Part shown: positions 51,926 through 59,353 of the stretch, in pieces | Numbering within the stretch: the stretch's first letter is position 1 | Layout: each line of letters begins with the position of its first letter | Source of the DNA: Chitinivibrionales bacterium | GTDB lineage: Bacteria > Fibrobacterota > Chitinivibrionia > Chitinivibrionales > FEN-1185 | NCBI GenBank assembly: GCA_035516255.1 | Contig: DATJAL010000030.1 | Coordinates: 1 to 64,000 of the forward strand | Direction of reading: 5' to 3' | DNA: 64,000 nt | The notes under the pieces: generated by a model | What the model was told of the DNA's origin: nothing | The model's database searches: none | What the model saw: only the letters and a program-made list of their open reading frames with translations | Made by a program: the position numbers and the translations under genes

Positions 51926-53008
51926 ATGATACAATCAATCCTCACCCACAACATGCCGCCCTGGCTGTCGGGCGAAGGCCCCGACGCCGACGTGGTGGTG
52001 TCCTCCCGCGTGCGGCTCGCCCGCAACCTTGCGCAGCACAGGTTTCCGGGCCGGGCGTCGATGTTCGAGCGCGCCGAGGTGTTTCAGGAGGTTTCCGCCG
52101 CATTCAGGGAAACGCCGCAATGCAGCTCGTTCAACCCGGTGTCGTTCAGCAAACTTGACAAAAATGAACAGCGGTTCCTCGTAGAGGAGCGGCTTGCGGG
52201 CGCCGGGCTCGAAAACGCCGAGGGCGAGCGCGGCATCATCCTTGACGAAACGCGCCGCGTGAGCGTCATGGTGAACGGAGAAGACCACCTGAAGCTGCAA
52301 ATCCTTGACGCGGGCCTGCGGCCGCAGGAATTGTGGGGCGTGGTCGACGCCATCGACGACGCCGTGGGCATGCGGCTCACGTACGCGTTTGACGGCCGCA
52401 GCGGGTTTCTCACCTGCCGCCCCGCCGATGCGGGAACAGGGCTGCGTGCGTCGTTCCTCGTGCATTTGCCCGGGCTCACGCTCGCGCGAAGCGTTGATAC
52501 CGTCCTGCGCGGCGCGGCCCAGATGGGCGTTTCGGCGCGCGGTTTTTTAGGGGAGCACTCGCCGGTCGCGGGAGACCTGTACGCACTGTCGAACGCCTCG
52601 GCAATGGGGTCCACCGAGAACGCCATTCTTGACAACACGGCAACCGTGGCGAGGCACATCGCCGGGGTCGAGCGCAAGGCGCGCCAGCGCCTGCTCGAGG
52701 AAGCGCACCTCAGGCTTATTGACAGAATCCAGCGCGCCTGGGGCGTTCTCTGCCATGCGCGGCTCCTGGGCGTCAACGAGTTCCTTGCCCTGGCATCGGA
52801 TCTGCGCCTGGGCATCGAGTGCAACCTTTTTGACAAATGTACCAGGAGCGAGCTCAACCGGCTCACGCTGTTTATGCTGCCCGGCCACCTGCGGGCGTAT
52901 TACAAGAAAACGATGGACGACGAGGAATGCCGGGCGGCGCGGGCCGACCTGGTGCGGGCGTTTTTTAAAAGAAAAAAAACTGGAAAGAGGACCCATGAAA
53001 ACGGTTGA
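51926..53008 (+). CDS. mcsB: McsB-like protein arginine kinase
   Basis: This 360-residue enzyme of the ATP:guanido phosphotransferase fold phosphorylates protein arginines. Motifs: VVVSSRVRLARNLAQHRFP, NGEDHLKLQIL, FLTCRPADAGTGLRASFLVHLPGL and, further on, the nucleotide-binding STENAILDNTATVARHI region. It starts at 51926 because upstream codons lie in the inverted repeat. In Bacillus, McsAB marks proteins for ClpCP; no ctsR or clpC is adjacent. Its end overlaps yedF by 14 bases, an unusual coupling to a selenium gene. Confidence 0.94.
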   Translation: MIQSILTHNMPPWLSGEGPDADVVVSSRVRLARNLAQHRFPGRASMFERAEVFQEVSAAFRETPQCSSFNPVSFSKLDKNEQRFLVEERLAGAGLENAEGERGIILDETRRVSVMVNGEDHLKLQILDAGLRPQELWGVVDAIDDAVGMRLTYAFDGRSGFLTCRPADAGTGLRASFLVHLPGLTLARSVDTVLRGAAQMGVSARGFLGEHSPVAGDLYALSNASAMGSTENAILDNTATVARHIAGVERKARQRLLEEAHLRLIDRIQRAWGVLCHARLLGVNEFLALASDLRLGIECNLFDKCTRSELNRLTLFMLPGHLRAYYKKTMDDEECRAARADLVRAFFKRKKTGKRTHENG

Positions 53009-53600
53009 CGCGCGCGACATGGCGTGCCCCAAGCCGCTCATTCTTGCACGAAAGGCGCTCAACGGGCTTGCCGCGGGCGGCCGCGTTCGGGTGATGGTTG
53101 ACAACGAGACCTCGGTGCAGAACATCAAGCGGTACTGCAGGGACAACGGCGTCGGCGCGTCGGTCTCAAAGCAGGGACGGCTTTTCGCGCTGACGCTTGC
53201 AAAACGCGGGACAAAGGCGGCCGCGGCAAACGAGGCTGCCTATTCCGGTTCCGGCGCCCCGGCAAAACCGCACGTGGTCGTTTTCAGGAGCGACACCATG
53301 GGAACCGGTCCTGCCGAGCTCGGCGCCGTGCTCGTGAAAGCGTTTGTCAATACCATTAAAGAAGTGAAGCCGCTGCCGAGCCACTTGATTTTCTATAATT
53401 CGGGAGTCAATCTGGTGGTGGAGGGGTCCGCCCTCATCGGGCCTTTGTCTGATCTTGAGAAAATGGGCGTGAAAATCCTCGCCTGCGGTACGTGCCTCGA
53501 CTACTTCAACCTCAAGGACAGGCTCAAGGTGGGCGACGTGTCAAACATGTTCACGATTCTCGAAACCATCACCGCCGCCGGCCATGTAGTAACCACCTAG
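52995..53600 (+). CDS. yedF: Selenium metabolism protein YedF
   Basis: This 201-residue protein has an N-terminal TusA-like domain with the conserved Cys-Pro (DARDMACPKPLILARKAL, Cys11). A C-terminal DsrE-like domain follows (VVVFRSDTMGTGPAELGAVLVKAFVNTIKE), ending with ILACGTCLDYFNLKDRLKVG. This fusion is the YedF type, typically found in genomes with selD and thought to handle selenium or sulfur. The start at 52995 has AAAGAGG upstream. It is followed after 10 bases by a DUF3343 gene. Confidence 0.93.
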   Translation: MKTVDARDMACPKPLILARKALNGLAAGGRVRVMVDNETSVQNIKRYCRDNGVGASVSKQGRLFALTLAKRGTKAAAANEAAYSGSGAPAKPHVVVFRSDTMGTGPAELGAVLVKAFVNTIKEVKPLPSHLIFYNSGVNLVVEGSALIGPLSDLEKMGVKILACGTCLDYFNLKDRLKVGDVSNMFTILETITAAGHVVTT

Positions 53601-53610
53601 CCGCACGTCA

Positions 53611-53826
53611 ATGAACAACGTGATCGCCGTATTCGATTCGACCCGAGCCGCCATCAATGCGGAAAAACTGTGCGCAAAGAACGGCATATCCTGCCAGGTG
53701 ATTCCCGTGCCGAGGGACATTTCTGCCGAGTGCGGGATAGCGCTGGAAATCAATGCGGGTGACAAGGACAGCGTTGAAAAGATTTTTAATCAAGGGAATG
53801 TTAAAGTGAGGTTTTATAATAGATGA
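53611..53826 (+). CDS. DUF3343 protein, putative Se/S carrier
   Basis: This 71-residue protein matches DUF3343 ('putative Se/S carrier-like'): VIAVFDSTRAAINAEKLCAKNGISCQVIPVPRDISAECGIALEI. The CGIAL motif holds the conserved Cys, and two more Cys precede it. Such genes are commonly near yedF in selenium-using bacteria. It lies 10 bases after yedF and presumably shares its transcript. Confidence 0.9.
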   Translation: MNNVIAVFDSTRAAINAEKLCAKNGISCQVIPVPRDISAECGIALEINAGDKDSVEKIFNQGNVKVRFYNR

Positions 53827-53896
53827 ATTTTTCATTACAACAATATCGATGCTGGTTTATCCGCATTCGTGCTCTTGTTTTGATCTTAGAAAAAAC

Positions 53897-53926
53897 TTGA
53901 TCAGCCATACCCAATCCACCTATATT
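53897..53926 (+). promoter_or_regulatory. Possible promoter of rubrerythrin
   Basis: TTGATC (53897-53902) and TATATT (53921-53926), spaced 18 bases, lie about 58 bases before the rubrerythrin start. The region is AT-rich and otherwise empty. Confidence 0.4.
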
Positions 53927-53983
53927 GTTGAATGCAAAAAACGGAAAATCATCCATAAATATACAAACTGAAAGGACAGCACC

Positions 53984-54559
53984 GTGAAAGCCATCAAGGG
54001 CTCAAAAACCGAAAAAAACCTTCTCGCGTCCTTCGCCGGGGAATCCCAGGCGCGCAACCGCTACACTTATTTCGCGAGCGCTGCGAAAAAGGAAGGCTTT
54101 GCGCAGATCGCCAACATTTTCGAGGAGACCGCCGACAACGAGAAGGAGCACGCGAAGCGCATGTTCAAGTTCCTCGAAGGGGGCATGGTTGAGATGACCG
54201 CGTCGTATCCCGCGGGAAAAATAGGCACCACGAAGGAAAATCTCGCGGCAAGCGCGGACGGCGAGCACGAGGAATGGACCCAGCTCTATCCTGGATTCGC
54301 AAAGACGGCGCAGGAGGAAGGGTTTGCCGAGGTCGCGGTGATGTACAAATCCATAGGCGTGGCGGAGGCGCAGCACGAAAAGCGGTACCGCGGCCTGCTT
54401 TCCAATGTGGAAAAAGGCAAAGTGTTCAAGAAGGACGGGAAGGTTTTCTGGCGCTGCAACAACTGCGGCTACATCCACGAGGGCACCGAGGCGCCGAAGA
54501 CCTGCCCGGCGTGCAACCATCCGCAGGCGCATTTTGAGGTATTGGCGGAGAACTGGTAA
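53984..54559 (+). CDS. Rubrerythrin
   Basis: This 191-residue peroxidase of anaerobes has a diiron four-helix domain (LLASFAGESQARNRYTYFASAAKKEG; EETADNEKEHAKRMFKF; HEEWTQLYPGFAKTAQEEGF; GVAEAQHEKRY). A C-terminal rubredoxin domain follows with two CxxC pairs (RCNNCGYIHEG, CPACNHPQAHFEV). Start codon GTG at 53984 with GAAAGGA upstream. It is followed by a free rubredoxin, a likely electron donor. Confidence 0.96.
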   Translation: MKAIKGSKTEKNLLASFAGESQARNRYTYFASAAKKEGFAQIANIFEETADNEKEHAKRMFKFLEGGMVEMTASYPAGKIGTTKENLAASADGEHEEWTQLYPGFAKTAQEEGFAEVAVMYKSIGVAEAQHEKRYRGLLSNVEKGKVFKKDGKVFWRCNNCGYIHEGTEAPKTCPACNHPQAHFEVLAENW

Positions 54560-54695
54560 AAAGATTCACCACTGAGACGCGGATAGACAGAGAAAAAACA
54601 GGGTTGGAAGTTGAAGGTTGAAAGTTGGAAGCCAGTCCATTCCGTAAACCTTCATCTTCACTTTCAACTTCCAGCTCTGAACATGTAACTTTGTA
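54560..54695. repeat. Small inverted repeats between rubrerythrin and rubredoxin
   Basis: It contains a gttggaagttgaaggttgaa-type arm (54603-54631) and its inverse (tttcaacttccag, 54661-54674), plus a ctgagacgcggatagacaga stretch similar to the arms near 51827. The rubredoxin ribosome site (AAGGAG) follows. Confidence 0.65.
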
Positions 54696-54706
54696 AGGAG
54701 AACACC

Positions 54707-54865
54707 ATGAAACGGTATGTTTGCAATGCATGCGGATGGATTTACGATCCGGCAGTCGGCGACCCTGACGGCGGCATCGCGCCGGGAACGCCGTTTGAAA
54801 AACTCCCCGCCGACTGGGTGTGCCCGCAGTGCGGCGTCGGTAAAGACGAATTTTCCCCTGAGTAA
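54707..54865 (+). CDS. Rubredoxin
   Basis: This 52-residue iron protein has the sequence pattern [20 protein letters not shown]...[23 protein letters not shown], with the two CxxCG iron-binding pairs and the aromatic core typical of rubredoxins. AAGGAG lies 8 bases before the ATG. Electron transfer to the neighbouring rubrerythrin is the likely role. Confidence 0.96.
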   Translation: MKRYVCNACGWIYDPAVGDPDGGIAPGTPFEKLPADWVCPQCGVGKDEFSPE

Positions 54866-54898
54866 AGTAAACGGTCCGAGGGTACCTCGTCACTCGCG

Positions 54899-55027
54899 TT
54901 GCGGCGCCAAAAAATATCCCTGCAGCGACTGCCTCGCGTGCCAGTGGTGCGCCGAATCACGCTGCAGAATGTGCAGGATGTCAAGGGCGGGCTGCTGCAA
55001 CGAGCCCCCAAGGCGAAAAGGAAATAA
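54899..55027 (+). other. Cys-rich reading frame without a clear start
   Basis: Directly after rubredoxin, in the +1 frame, a stretch encodes CGAKKYPCSDCLACQWCAE, then SRCRMCRM and AGCCNEPPRRKGNKK, with ten Cys in about 40 residues. The pattern C..C..C..WC...RC..C looks like a small metal-binding protein and I consider it real. No ATG or good GTG/TTG with a ribosome site is in frame; the frame is open back to 54717 across rubredoxin. It ends at 55034, overlapping the zwf start. Confidence 0.5.
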
Positions 55028-55030
55028 AAA

Positions 55031-56359
55031 GTGAAAGCGGCATGCGGCACTTCGGGATTTGCCATCGTGATCCTCGGCGCGTCGGGCAACCTGGCGCAAA
55101 AAAAGCTCATGCCGGCGCTGCACCGGCTTTACCAGCGAAGCGAGCTTGCCGACTGCTCGATCATCGTGGGCGCGGGCCGCACGCCGTTCACCGATGAACA
55201 GTTCAGGCGGCGTTTCACCATCACCGACGACTTCGGCGGCAAGCTTTTTTATCACCAAGGCCTGCAGGGGCTCAGGGAATATCTTGCGGGTAAAGGATCA
55301 TTTTCCCGCGTCATTTTCTTTTTTGCGCTTCCGCCCGACACCTATGCGCCCACCGCGGCCGAGCTGAGGCGCGAGGGCTTCTGCGGGAACACCTCCATCA
55401 TCATCGAAAAACCCTTTGGCTCCGATGTTGCCTCGGCGCGGCTGCTGAACCGCGAGCTGTCGGCCTGTTACACCGAACGGCAGATTTTCCGCAACGACCA
55501 CTACCTTGCCAAGGAAGCGGTGCAGAACATCCTGGTATTCCGGTTTGCAAACTCGCTGTTCGAACCGGTGTGGAACGGCCGGCACGTCGAGTCGATCCAG
55601 ATCAGCGCGTGCGAACAGGCCACGGCCGCGGACCGCGCGCAGTATTTTGACAAGGCCGGAATCATCCGTGACATGGCGCAGAACCATCTCATGCAGCTCT
55701 TGTGTTTGCTCACCATGGATGCGCCCGCGAGCCTTGGCGCCGAAGACATCCGGCGCAAAAAAATCTCCATCCTGAAATCGCTTTCCGTTTCGGAATGCCG
55801 CCGGTGCCAGTACGACGGGTACCGGTCGGAAAAGGGCATTGCCCCGGATTCCAAAACCGAGACGTTTGCCGAGCTGTCGATGCGTATCGCGGGCGAACGG
55901 TGGAAGGGCACGAAGATCTTCATTCGCACCGGCAAGGCGCTGCACAGGACCGGAACGGAAATCGGCGTCCGGCTGCGGCCGCCCGCCAGAAACCTGTTTG
56001 CCGGGCAGCCCAATGTGATCGTTTTTAAGATCCAGCCGGCGGCAGGGATCATCCTGGGGCTGTCGGGAAAGAAGCCGGGCGAGGTCAGCATCGCGGGCAC
56101 GCGCATGACGTTTTGCTACAACAAGGCCTTTGACGCCGAAATCCCCGGGGCGTACCAGAAACTCCTGCTCGACGCCATACGCGGCGACCACACGCTGTTC
56201 GTCGGGGCGAAGGAAACCGAGGAGTCGTGGCGCGTGCTTGACGCGGTGCTTGACAAAGGGCCGCTCGGCACCTATGCAAAGGGCGCTTTGCCGCCGGCAG
56301 GGCTCGACGCCGACTGGATTGATTTCGACGGCTTTGCGGCCGAATGCGCAACGGACTGA
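55031..56359 (+). CDS. zwf: Glucose-6-phosphate 1-dehydrogenase
   Basis: This 442-residue enzyme oxidises glucose-6-phosphate in the pentose phosphate pathway. It has an N-terminal Rossmann motif IVILGASGNLAQKKLMPAL (the GASGDLA type with Asn), IIIEKPFGSD and the catalytic region IFRNDHYLAKEAVQNILVFRFAN with the conserved His-Tyr-Leu-x-Lys-Glu. The substrate and structural domain follows (FDKAGIIRDMAQNHLMQLLCLLTMD). GTG start at 55031. It is shorter than E. coli Zwf (491). NADPH from it could feed the nearby peroxide-defence proteins. Confidence 0.94.
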   Translation: MKAACGTSGFAIVILGASGNLAQKKLMPALHRLYQRSELADCSIIVGAGRTPFTDEQFRRRFTITDDFGGKLFYHQGLQGLREYLAGKGSFSRVIFFFALPPDTYAPTAAELRREGFCGNTSIIIEKPFGSDVASARLLNRELSACYTERQIFRNDHYLAKEAVQNILVFRFANSLFEPVWNGRHVESIQISACEQATAADRAQYFDKAGIIRDMAQNHLMQLLCLLTMDAPASLGAEDIRRKKISILKSLSVSECRRCQYDGYRSEKGIAPDSKTETFAELSMRIAGERWKGTKIFIRTGKALHRTGTEIGVRLRPPARNLFAGQPNVIVFKIQPAAGIILGLSGKKPGEVSIAGTRMTFCYNKAFDAEIPGAYQKLLLDAIRGDHTLFVGAKETEESWRVLDAVLDKGPLGTYAKGALPPAGLDADWIDFDGFAAECATD

Positions 56360-56402
56360 TATATTTTTGCATGACGAAACAACCGCAATGACAGGAGGTT
56401 TT

Positions 56403-56897
56403 ATGGCCCTATCCTACAGTGCCGACGAAATTTACGAAATTGGCGTCACCATCGAGAAAAATGGGAAGAAATTTTACGAGGCTTCCGCGGGCATGGCAAA
56501 GGAAAAAACGGTGAAAGACCTTTTTACTTCGCTTGCAAAATGGGAAAACCAGCATGTGAAGCTGTTCGAGGGCCTCAAGGCGGGCCTGCCGCAGGCGGCG
56601 CGCGAGCCGGTGTCGTACGATCCGGCCAACGAGCTGCAATTATACTTGAAGGCCGCAGCCGATTCCCATATTTTCCGCGCCGACGCCGACATTCCCGGCC
56701 TCGTGTCGCGCTGCAAGACCGCGATTGACGCGCTTTCAATGGCTTTGGTGTTTGAGAAAGACTCAGTGGTGCTGTATTCCACCATGCTCAACCTGGTGCC
56801 GGAGAACCTGGGAAAAAAAGACGTGGAGAAAATTCTGAACGAAGAGTTGAAGCATGTGAGCATCATAATGGGGGAAATGGAGAAATTGAAAAAATAG
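56403..56897 (+). CDS. Ferritin-like diiron protein
   Basis: This 164-residue helical protein has Glu-rich metal motifs: IEKNGKKFYEASAG, LAKWENQHVKLFEGL (Glu-x-x-His), VFEKDSVVLYSTML and ILNEELKHVSIIMGEMEKL (Glu-x-x-His), the pattern of rubrerythrin-type four-helix domains without a rubredoxin tail. AGGAGG lies 7 bases upstream of the ATG. It is a paralogue of the 43703-44191 protein, both in oxygen/iron stress surroundings. Repeat A starts 8 bases after its stop. Confidence 0.88.
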   Translation: MALSYSADEIYEIGVTIEKNGKKFYEASAGMAKEKTVKDLFTSLAKWENQHVKLFEGLKAGLPQAAREPVSYDPANELQLYLKAAADSHIFRADADIPGLVSRCKTAIDALSMALVFEKDSVVLYSTMLNLVPENLGKKDVEKILNEELKHVSIIMGEMEKLKK

Positions 56898-56904
56898 CGA
56901 AGTT

Positions 56905-57090
56905 TATTGCGGGGGAGGTTTCCCCCTCGCTCCGGTCCGGCCGCGCTTCTCCCTATTTCACCGAATCGTATCCGTAAGTTTGCGCCGCCGGTCCTCCGCT
57001 ATCCCCTCCTGGGTGCAGCCAGGCACCGATAGCTGCAAGCCCGAACCTTCTGCTGGGCGCACCCTTGTGGCGGCGGTTGTCTGGGACAAG
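56905..57090 (+). repeat. Repeat A, full copy
   Basis: It begins gcgggggaggtttccccctc 8 bases after the stop at 56897. The hairpin pairs ggtccggccgcgc with gcgccgccggtcc (one mismatch). The conserved block cctccgctatcccctcctgg...gctgcaagcccgaac...tgctgggcgcacccttg follows. The rest of the gap (to 57272) holds a short GC piece and then AT-rich sequence; I see no gene. Confidence 0.8.
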
Positions 57091-57272
57091 GATGTTTTTT
57101 CTGATTTAGCTTACTGCTGACCGCTAGATTTCGGGGCGCACCCGCGAGCGGCAGTCGAGAGGAAATCCTCATGATGAGGACAAATCAAAAAATTAAAGCA
57201 TACTCCTGAGATATTTTTTCCTATATCTGAAATATCAGCAAATAATACAAAAAATATTTTTCTTAAAATATT

Positions 57273-57674
57273 ATGCCTGATCCGTCATCCTCAAGAAAAA
57301 CAATTCTCGACCATCTCACCCGCTACGGCGTGCTTGACAAAGACGCAATGGCGCAAAATCGGAAACAGCAGAGAAAATCCGGCATACAAAAGAGCGGAAA
57401 AAGAAAATTCAGGATGACGCTCGATCTGCATGGAATGACATCGCCTAAGGCCATGGCGGCATTGCGTGAAGCGGTAAACGAATGTTCCGAGAAAGGGATA
57501 GCTGAACTGCTGGTGATTCACGGCTACGGGCTTCATTCGGCGCCGGCGGAGGGTGGAGTACTTAAAACAGCGGTGAAGCAGTATATTGAAGCAATCAATG
57601 GTTTACGTGTACGGAGTTTTACCACTGCCGCGCCCAAAAATGGCGGGGAAGGGGCGACACTGGTGAGATTCTAA
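57273..57674 (+). CDS. Smr-domain protein
   Basis: This 133-residue protein has a basic N-terminal region and a C-terminal Smr domain with LDLHGMTSPKAMAALREAVNEC, LLVIHGYGLHSAPAEGGVLKTAV and a closing strand. The LDLHG and IHGxG motifs are those of Smr nucleases, which act on branched DNA or stalled-ribosome mRNA. It is a stand-alone Smr protein without the MutS part. It starts at 57273 in an AT-rich leader. Confidence 0.9.
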   Translation: MPDPSSSRKTILDHLTRYGVLDKDAMAQNRKQQRKSGIQKSGKRKFRMTLDLHGMTSPKAMAALREAVNECSEKGIAELLVIHGYGLHSAPAEGGVLKTAVKQYIEAINGLRVRSFTTAAPKNGGEGATLVRF

Positions 57675-57748
57675 AAGCCTACATAATCCGCCGTCTCGGG
57701 AGAGAAGCGGCTTTACGGAAGGAACTTTGCAATTCCGATTATTCGCCG

Positions 57749-58129
57749 TTACTGGCCTGTCCCGACGCTCGATACGCTGTCGGTGGAGGTGTAATTCCAT
57801 GTGACCGCGTACGTGCTGCCGTCAAAGCTCGATCCAAATTCACACCTGTACTTGGTATTGTTTTTGAGGAAGGTGAAACTTGCCGCTTGCGGCGTGATGG
57901 TCCAAGTTTTTGTGCCTTGGGGAACATAGGTGCCGAGATTGACTTCGTAGGTGCCGTTGGGAATGTCCGTGGGCAACGGCTTGGACTCTCCGGCATTGAT
58001 CGTAAATATTTGGGCTCGAAAGTTGAAGTCAATGGCTTCCGAGGCATTGTTATCGACGGTAATTGAATTGTTATTTACGCACCCAATGCAACAGAGTGCC
58101 GCCGTTGTCGCCGCTATTTTTTTCCACAT
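57749..58129 (-). CDS. Small lipoprotein, unknown function
   Basis: This 126-residue protein has the signal WKKIAATTAALCCIGC (Cys17, lipobox CIGC). The beta-rich mature part (VDNNASEAIDFNFRAQIFTINAGESKPLPTDIPNGTYEVNLGTYVP) resembles small secreted 'P-pilus-like' or Fn3-like sandwich domains. I recognise no family. GGAGAAGG lies upstream of the ATG. Confidence 0.8.
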   Translation of the reverse strand: MWKKIAATTAALCCIGCVNNNSITVDNNASEAIDFNFRAQIFTINAGESKPLPTDIPNGTYEVNLGTYVPQGTKTWTITPQAASFTFLKNNTKYRCEFGSSFDGSTYAVTWNYTSTDSVSSVGTGQ

Positions 58130-58328
58130 AGGCCTTCTCCCTGATTAAACATTCTACTTTTAACAATAAAAAGTTAAAATCAGCCAAGTCATTGTTTGAG
58201 ACAATTACATTATACAATCATGTCAACCGGAATGTAAAGTGAATTTTATAACTTCCGTTGTTCCCGTATGTTGCCGATTGCCGCAATCCGGTTGCTCAAG
58301 CGGTCAGGGGTGACGATAAGCAAAATCG

Positions 58329-59267
58329 TCAATCGGCCATTCTGTAAAACAATCTTTTATTTACCGCTTCGGTACGAACCTTTTTTTCTTTTACCAGGCG
58401 TGAAAGGATCGAAGAGACCTCGTTGACAAGCCCGCCGCTTGTTGAGGTAAGATCCTCGACCGTCGAGGGACGGCGGCGCAGGGTGGCAAGGATCGCGGAC
58501 TCGAGCTCACCTCCGGCCAAAAGCCGCGCAGGCGCGGCATACTGGCGCGAGAGTATCTCCACCGGAAGTGGTTTGAGGAATTCCGCTATTTCGAGAAGCC
58601 GTTCCGCGGAAGCCGGTGTGATCGAAGCGACGGCGCCGGGCCGGTCGAGCGTGTTGAGCTGGACGCGGCCCGGGCCGATTTCGGCAAATGCGTTTTTCAG
58701 CAGACGCAGCTCTTCCGCTGAATCGTTGGCGCCCGGCACGATAAACACCTCGAGCCACAACGCGCCCTTGTATTCCTCCGCGAAACGGACGAGCCCTTCG
58801 ATAATTCTCTTATTGTCAAGACCCTTGTGCGGCCGGTTCACCTTTTTAAAGGCGGTGCTGGATACCGCGTCGAGTGACGGCAGGACATAATCGAACAGGG
58901 CGGCGCTTTCCCGCACCTCCGGCAGGGTGAAGAGGGTGCCGTTGGTGAGGAGCGCCGTCGCATAGCGTGGGAAATTCTTCTTTAAAAACCCTACGATCGT
59001 CCCAAGCCCCGTGTTCAGCGTCGGCTCGCCCGAGCCGGTCACGGTCACCACGTCAAGAACCGGCGATGGTGCGAGAAAACCGGAAAGCTCGGCAATAACC
59101 TCCGCGGCGGGTACCCATTCGCGGCGTTCGGCAGACAGGGTGGTGGTGCTTCCACATTCGCAATAAACGCAATTGAGGTTACATACCTTGAGAGGCATTA
59201 TGTCAACGCCAAGCGAAACACCGAGCCGGCGCGAAGCAACAGGTCCAAACAGGTGCTTATAGTCCAT
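58329..59267 (-). CDS. Radical SAM protein (COG0731-like) with C-terminal winged helix
   Basis: This 312-residue protein has the radical SAM motif CNLNCVYC (CxxxCxxC). It is preceded by the family start DYKHLFGPVASRRLGVSLGVDIMP, with VTVTGSGEPTLN and LLTNGTLF after it. The C-terminal ~70 residues (ESAILATLRRRPSTVEDLTSTSGGLVNEVSSILSRLVKEKKVRTE) form a winged-helix-like module. I use 59267 because homologues begin at MxYKxLFGP. The substrate is not known. Confidence 0.9.
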   Translation of the reverse strand: MDYKHLFGPVASRRLGVSLGVDIMPLKVCNLNCVYCECGSTTTLSAERREWVPAAEVIAELSGFLAPSPVLDVVTVTGSGEPTLNTGLGTIVGFLKKNFPRYATALLTNGTLFTLPEVRESAALFDYVLPSLDAVSSTAFKKVNRPHKGLDNKRIIEGLVRFAEEYKGALWLEVFIVPGANDSAEELRLLKNAFAEIGPGRVQLNTLDRPGAVASITPASAERLLEIAEFLKPLPVEILSRQYAAPARLLAGGELESAILATLRRRPSTVEDLTSTSGGLVNEVSSILSRLVKEKKVRTEAVNKRLFYRMAD

Positions 59268-59289
59268 GGCGAGCATGGTAAAGATGATG

Positions 59290-59320
59290 AAAGCCGGGCT
59301 TTAAAAGAAAGCCCGGCTTT
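59290..59320 (-). terminator. Terminator of the DUF1573 selenoprotein gene
   Basis: The arms aaagccgggcttt and aaagcccggcttt enclose a 5-base loop (aaaag). It lies 34 bases downstream of the DUF1573 stop and 14 bases before the radical SAM start. Confidence 0.85.
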
Positions 59321-59353
59321 GCAAAAAAGTGAAAAAGGCGCTTGTCGCAGCCC

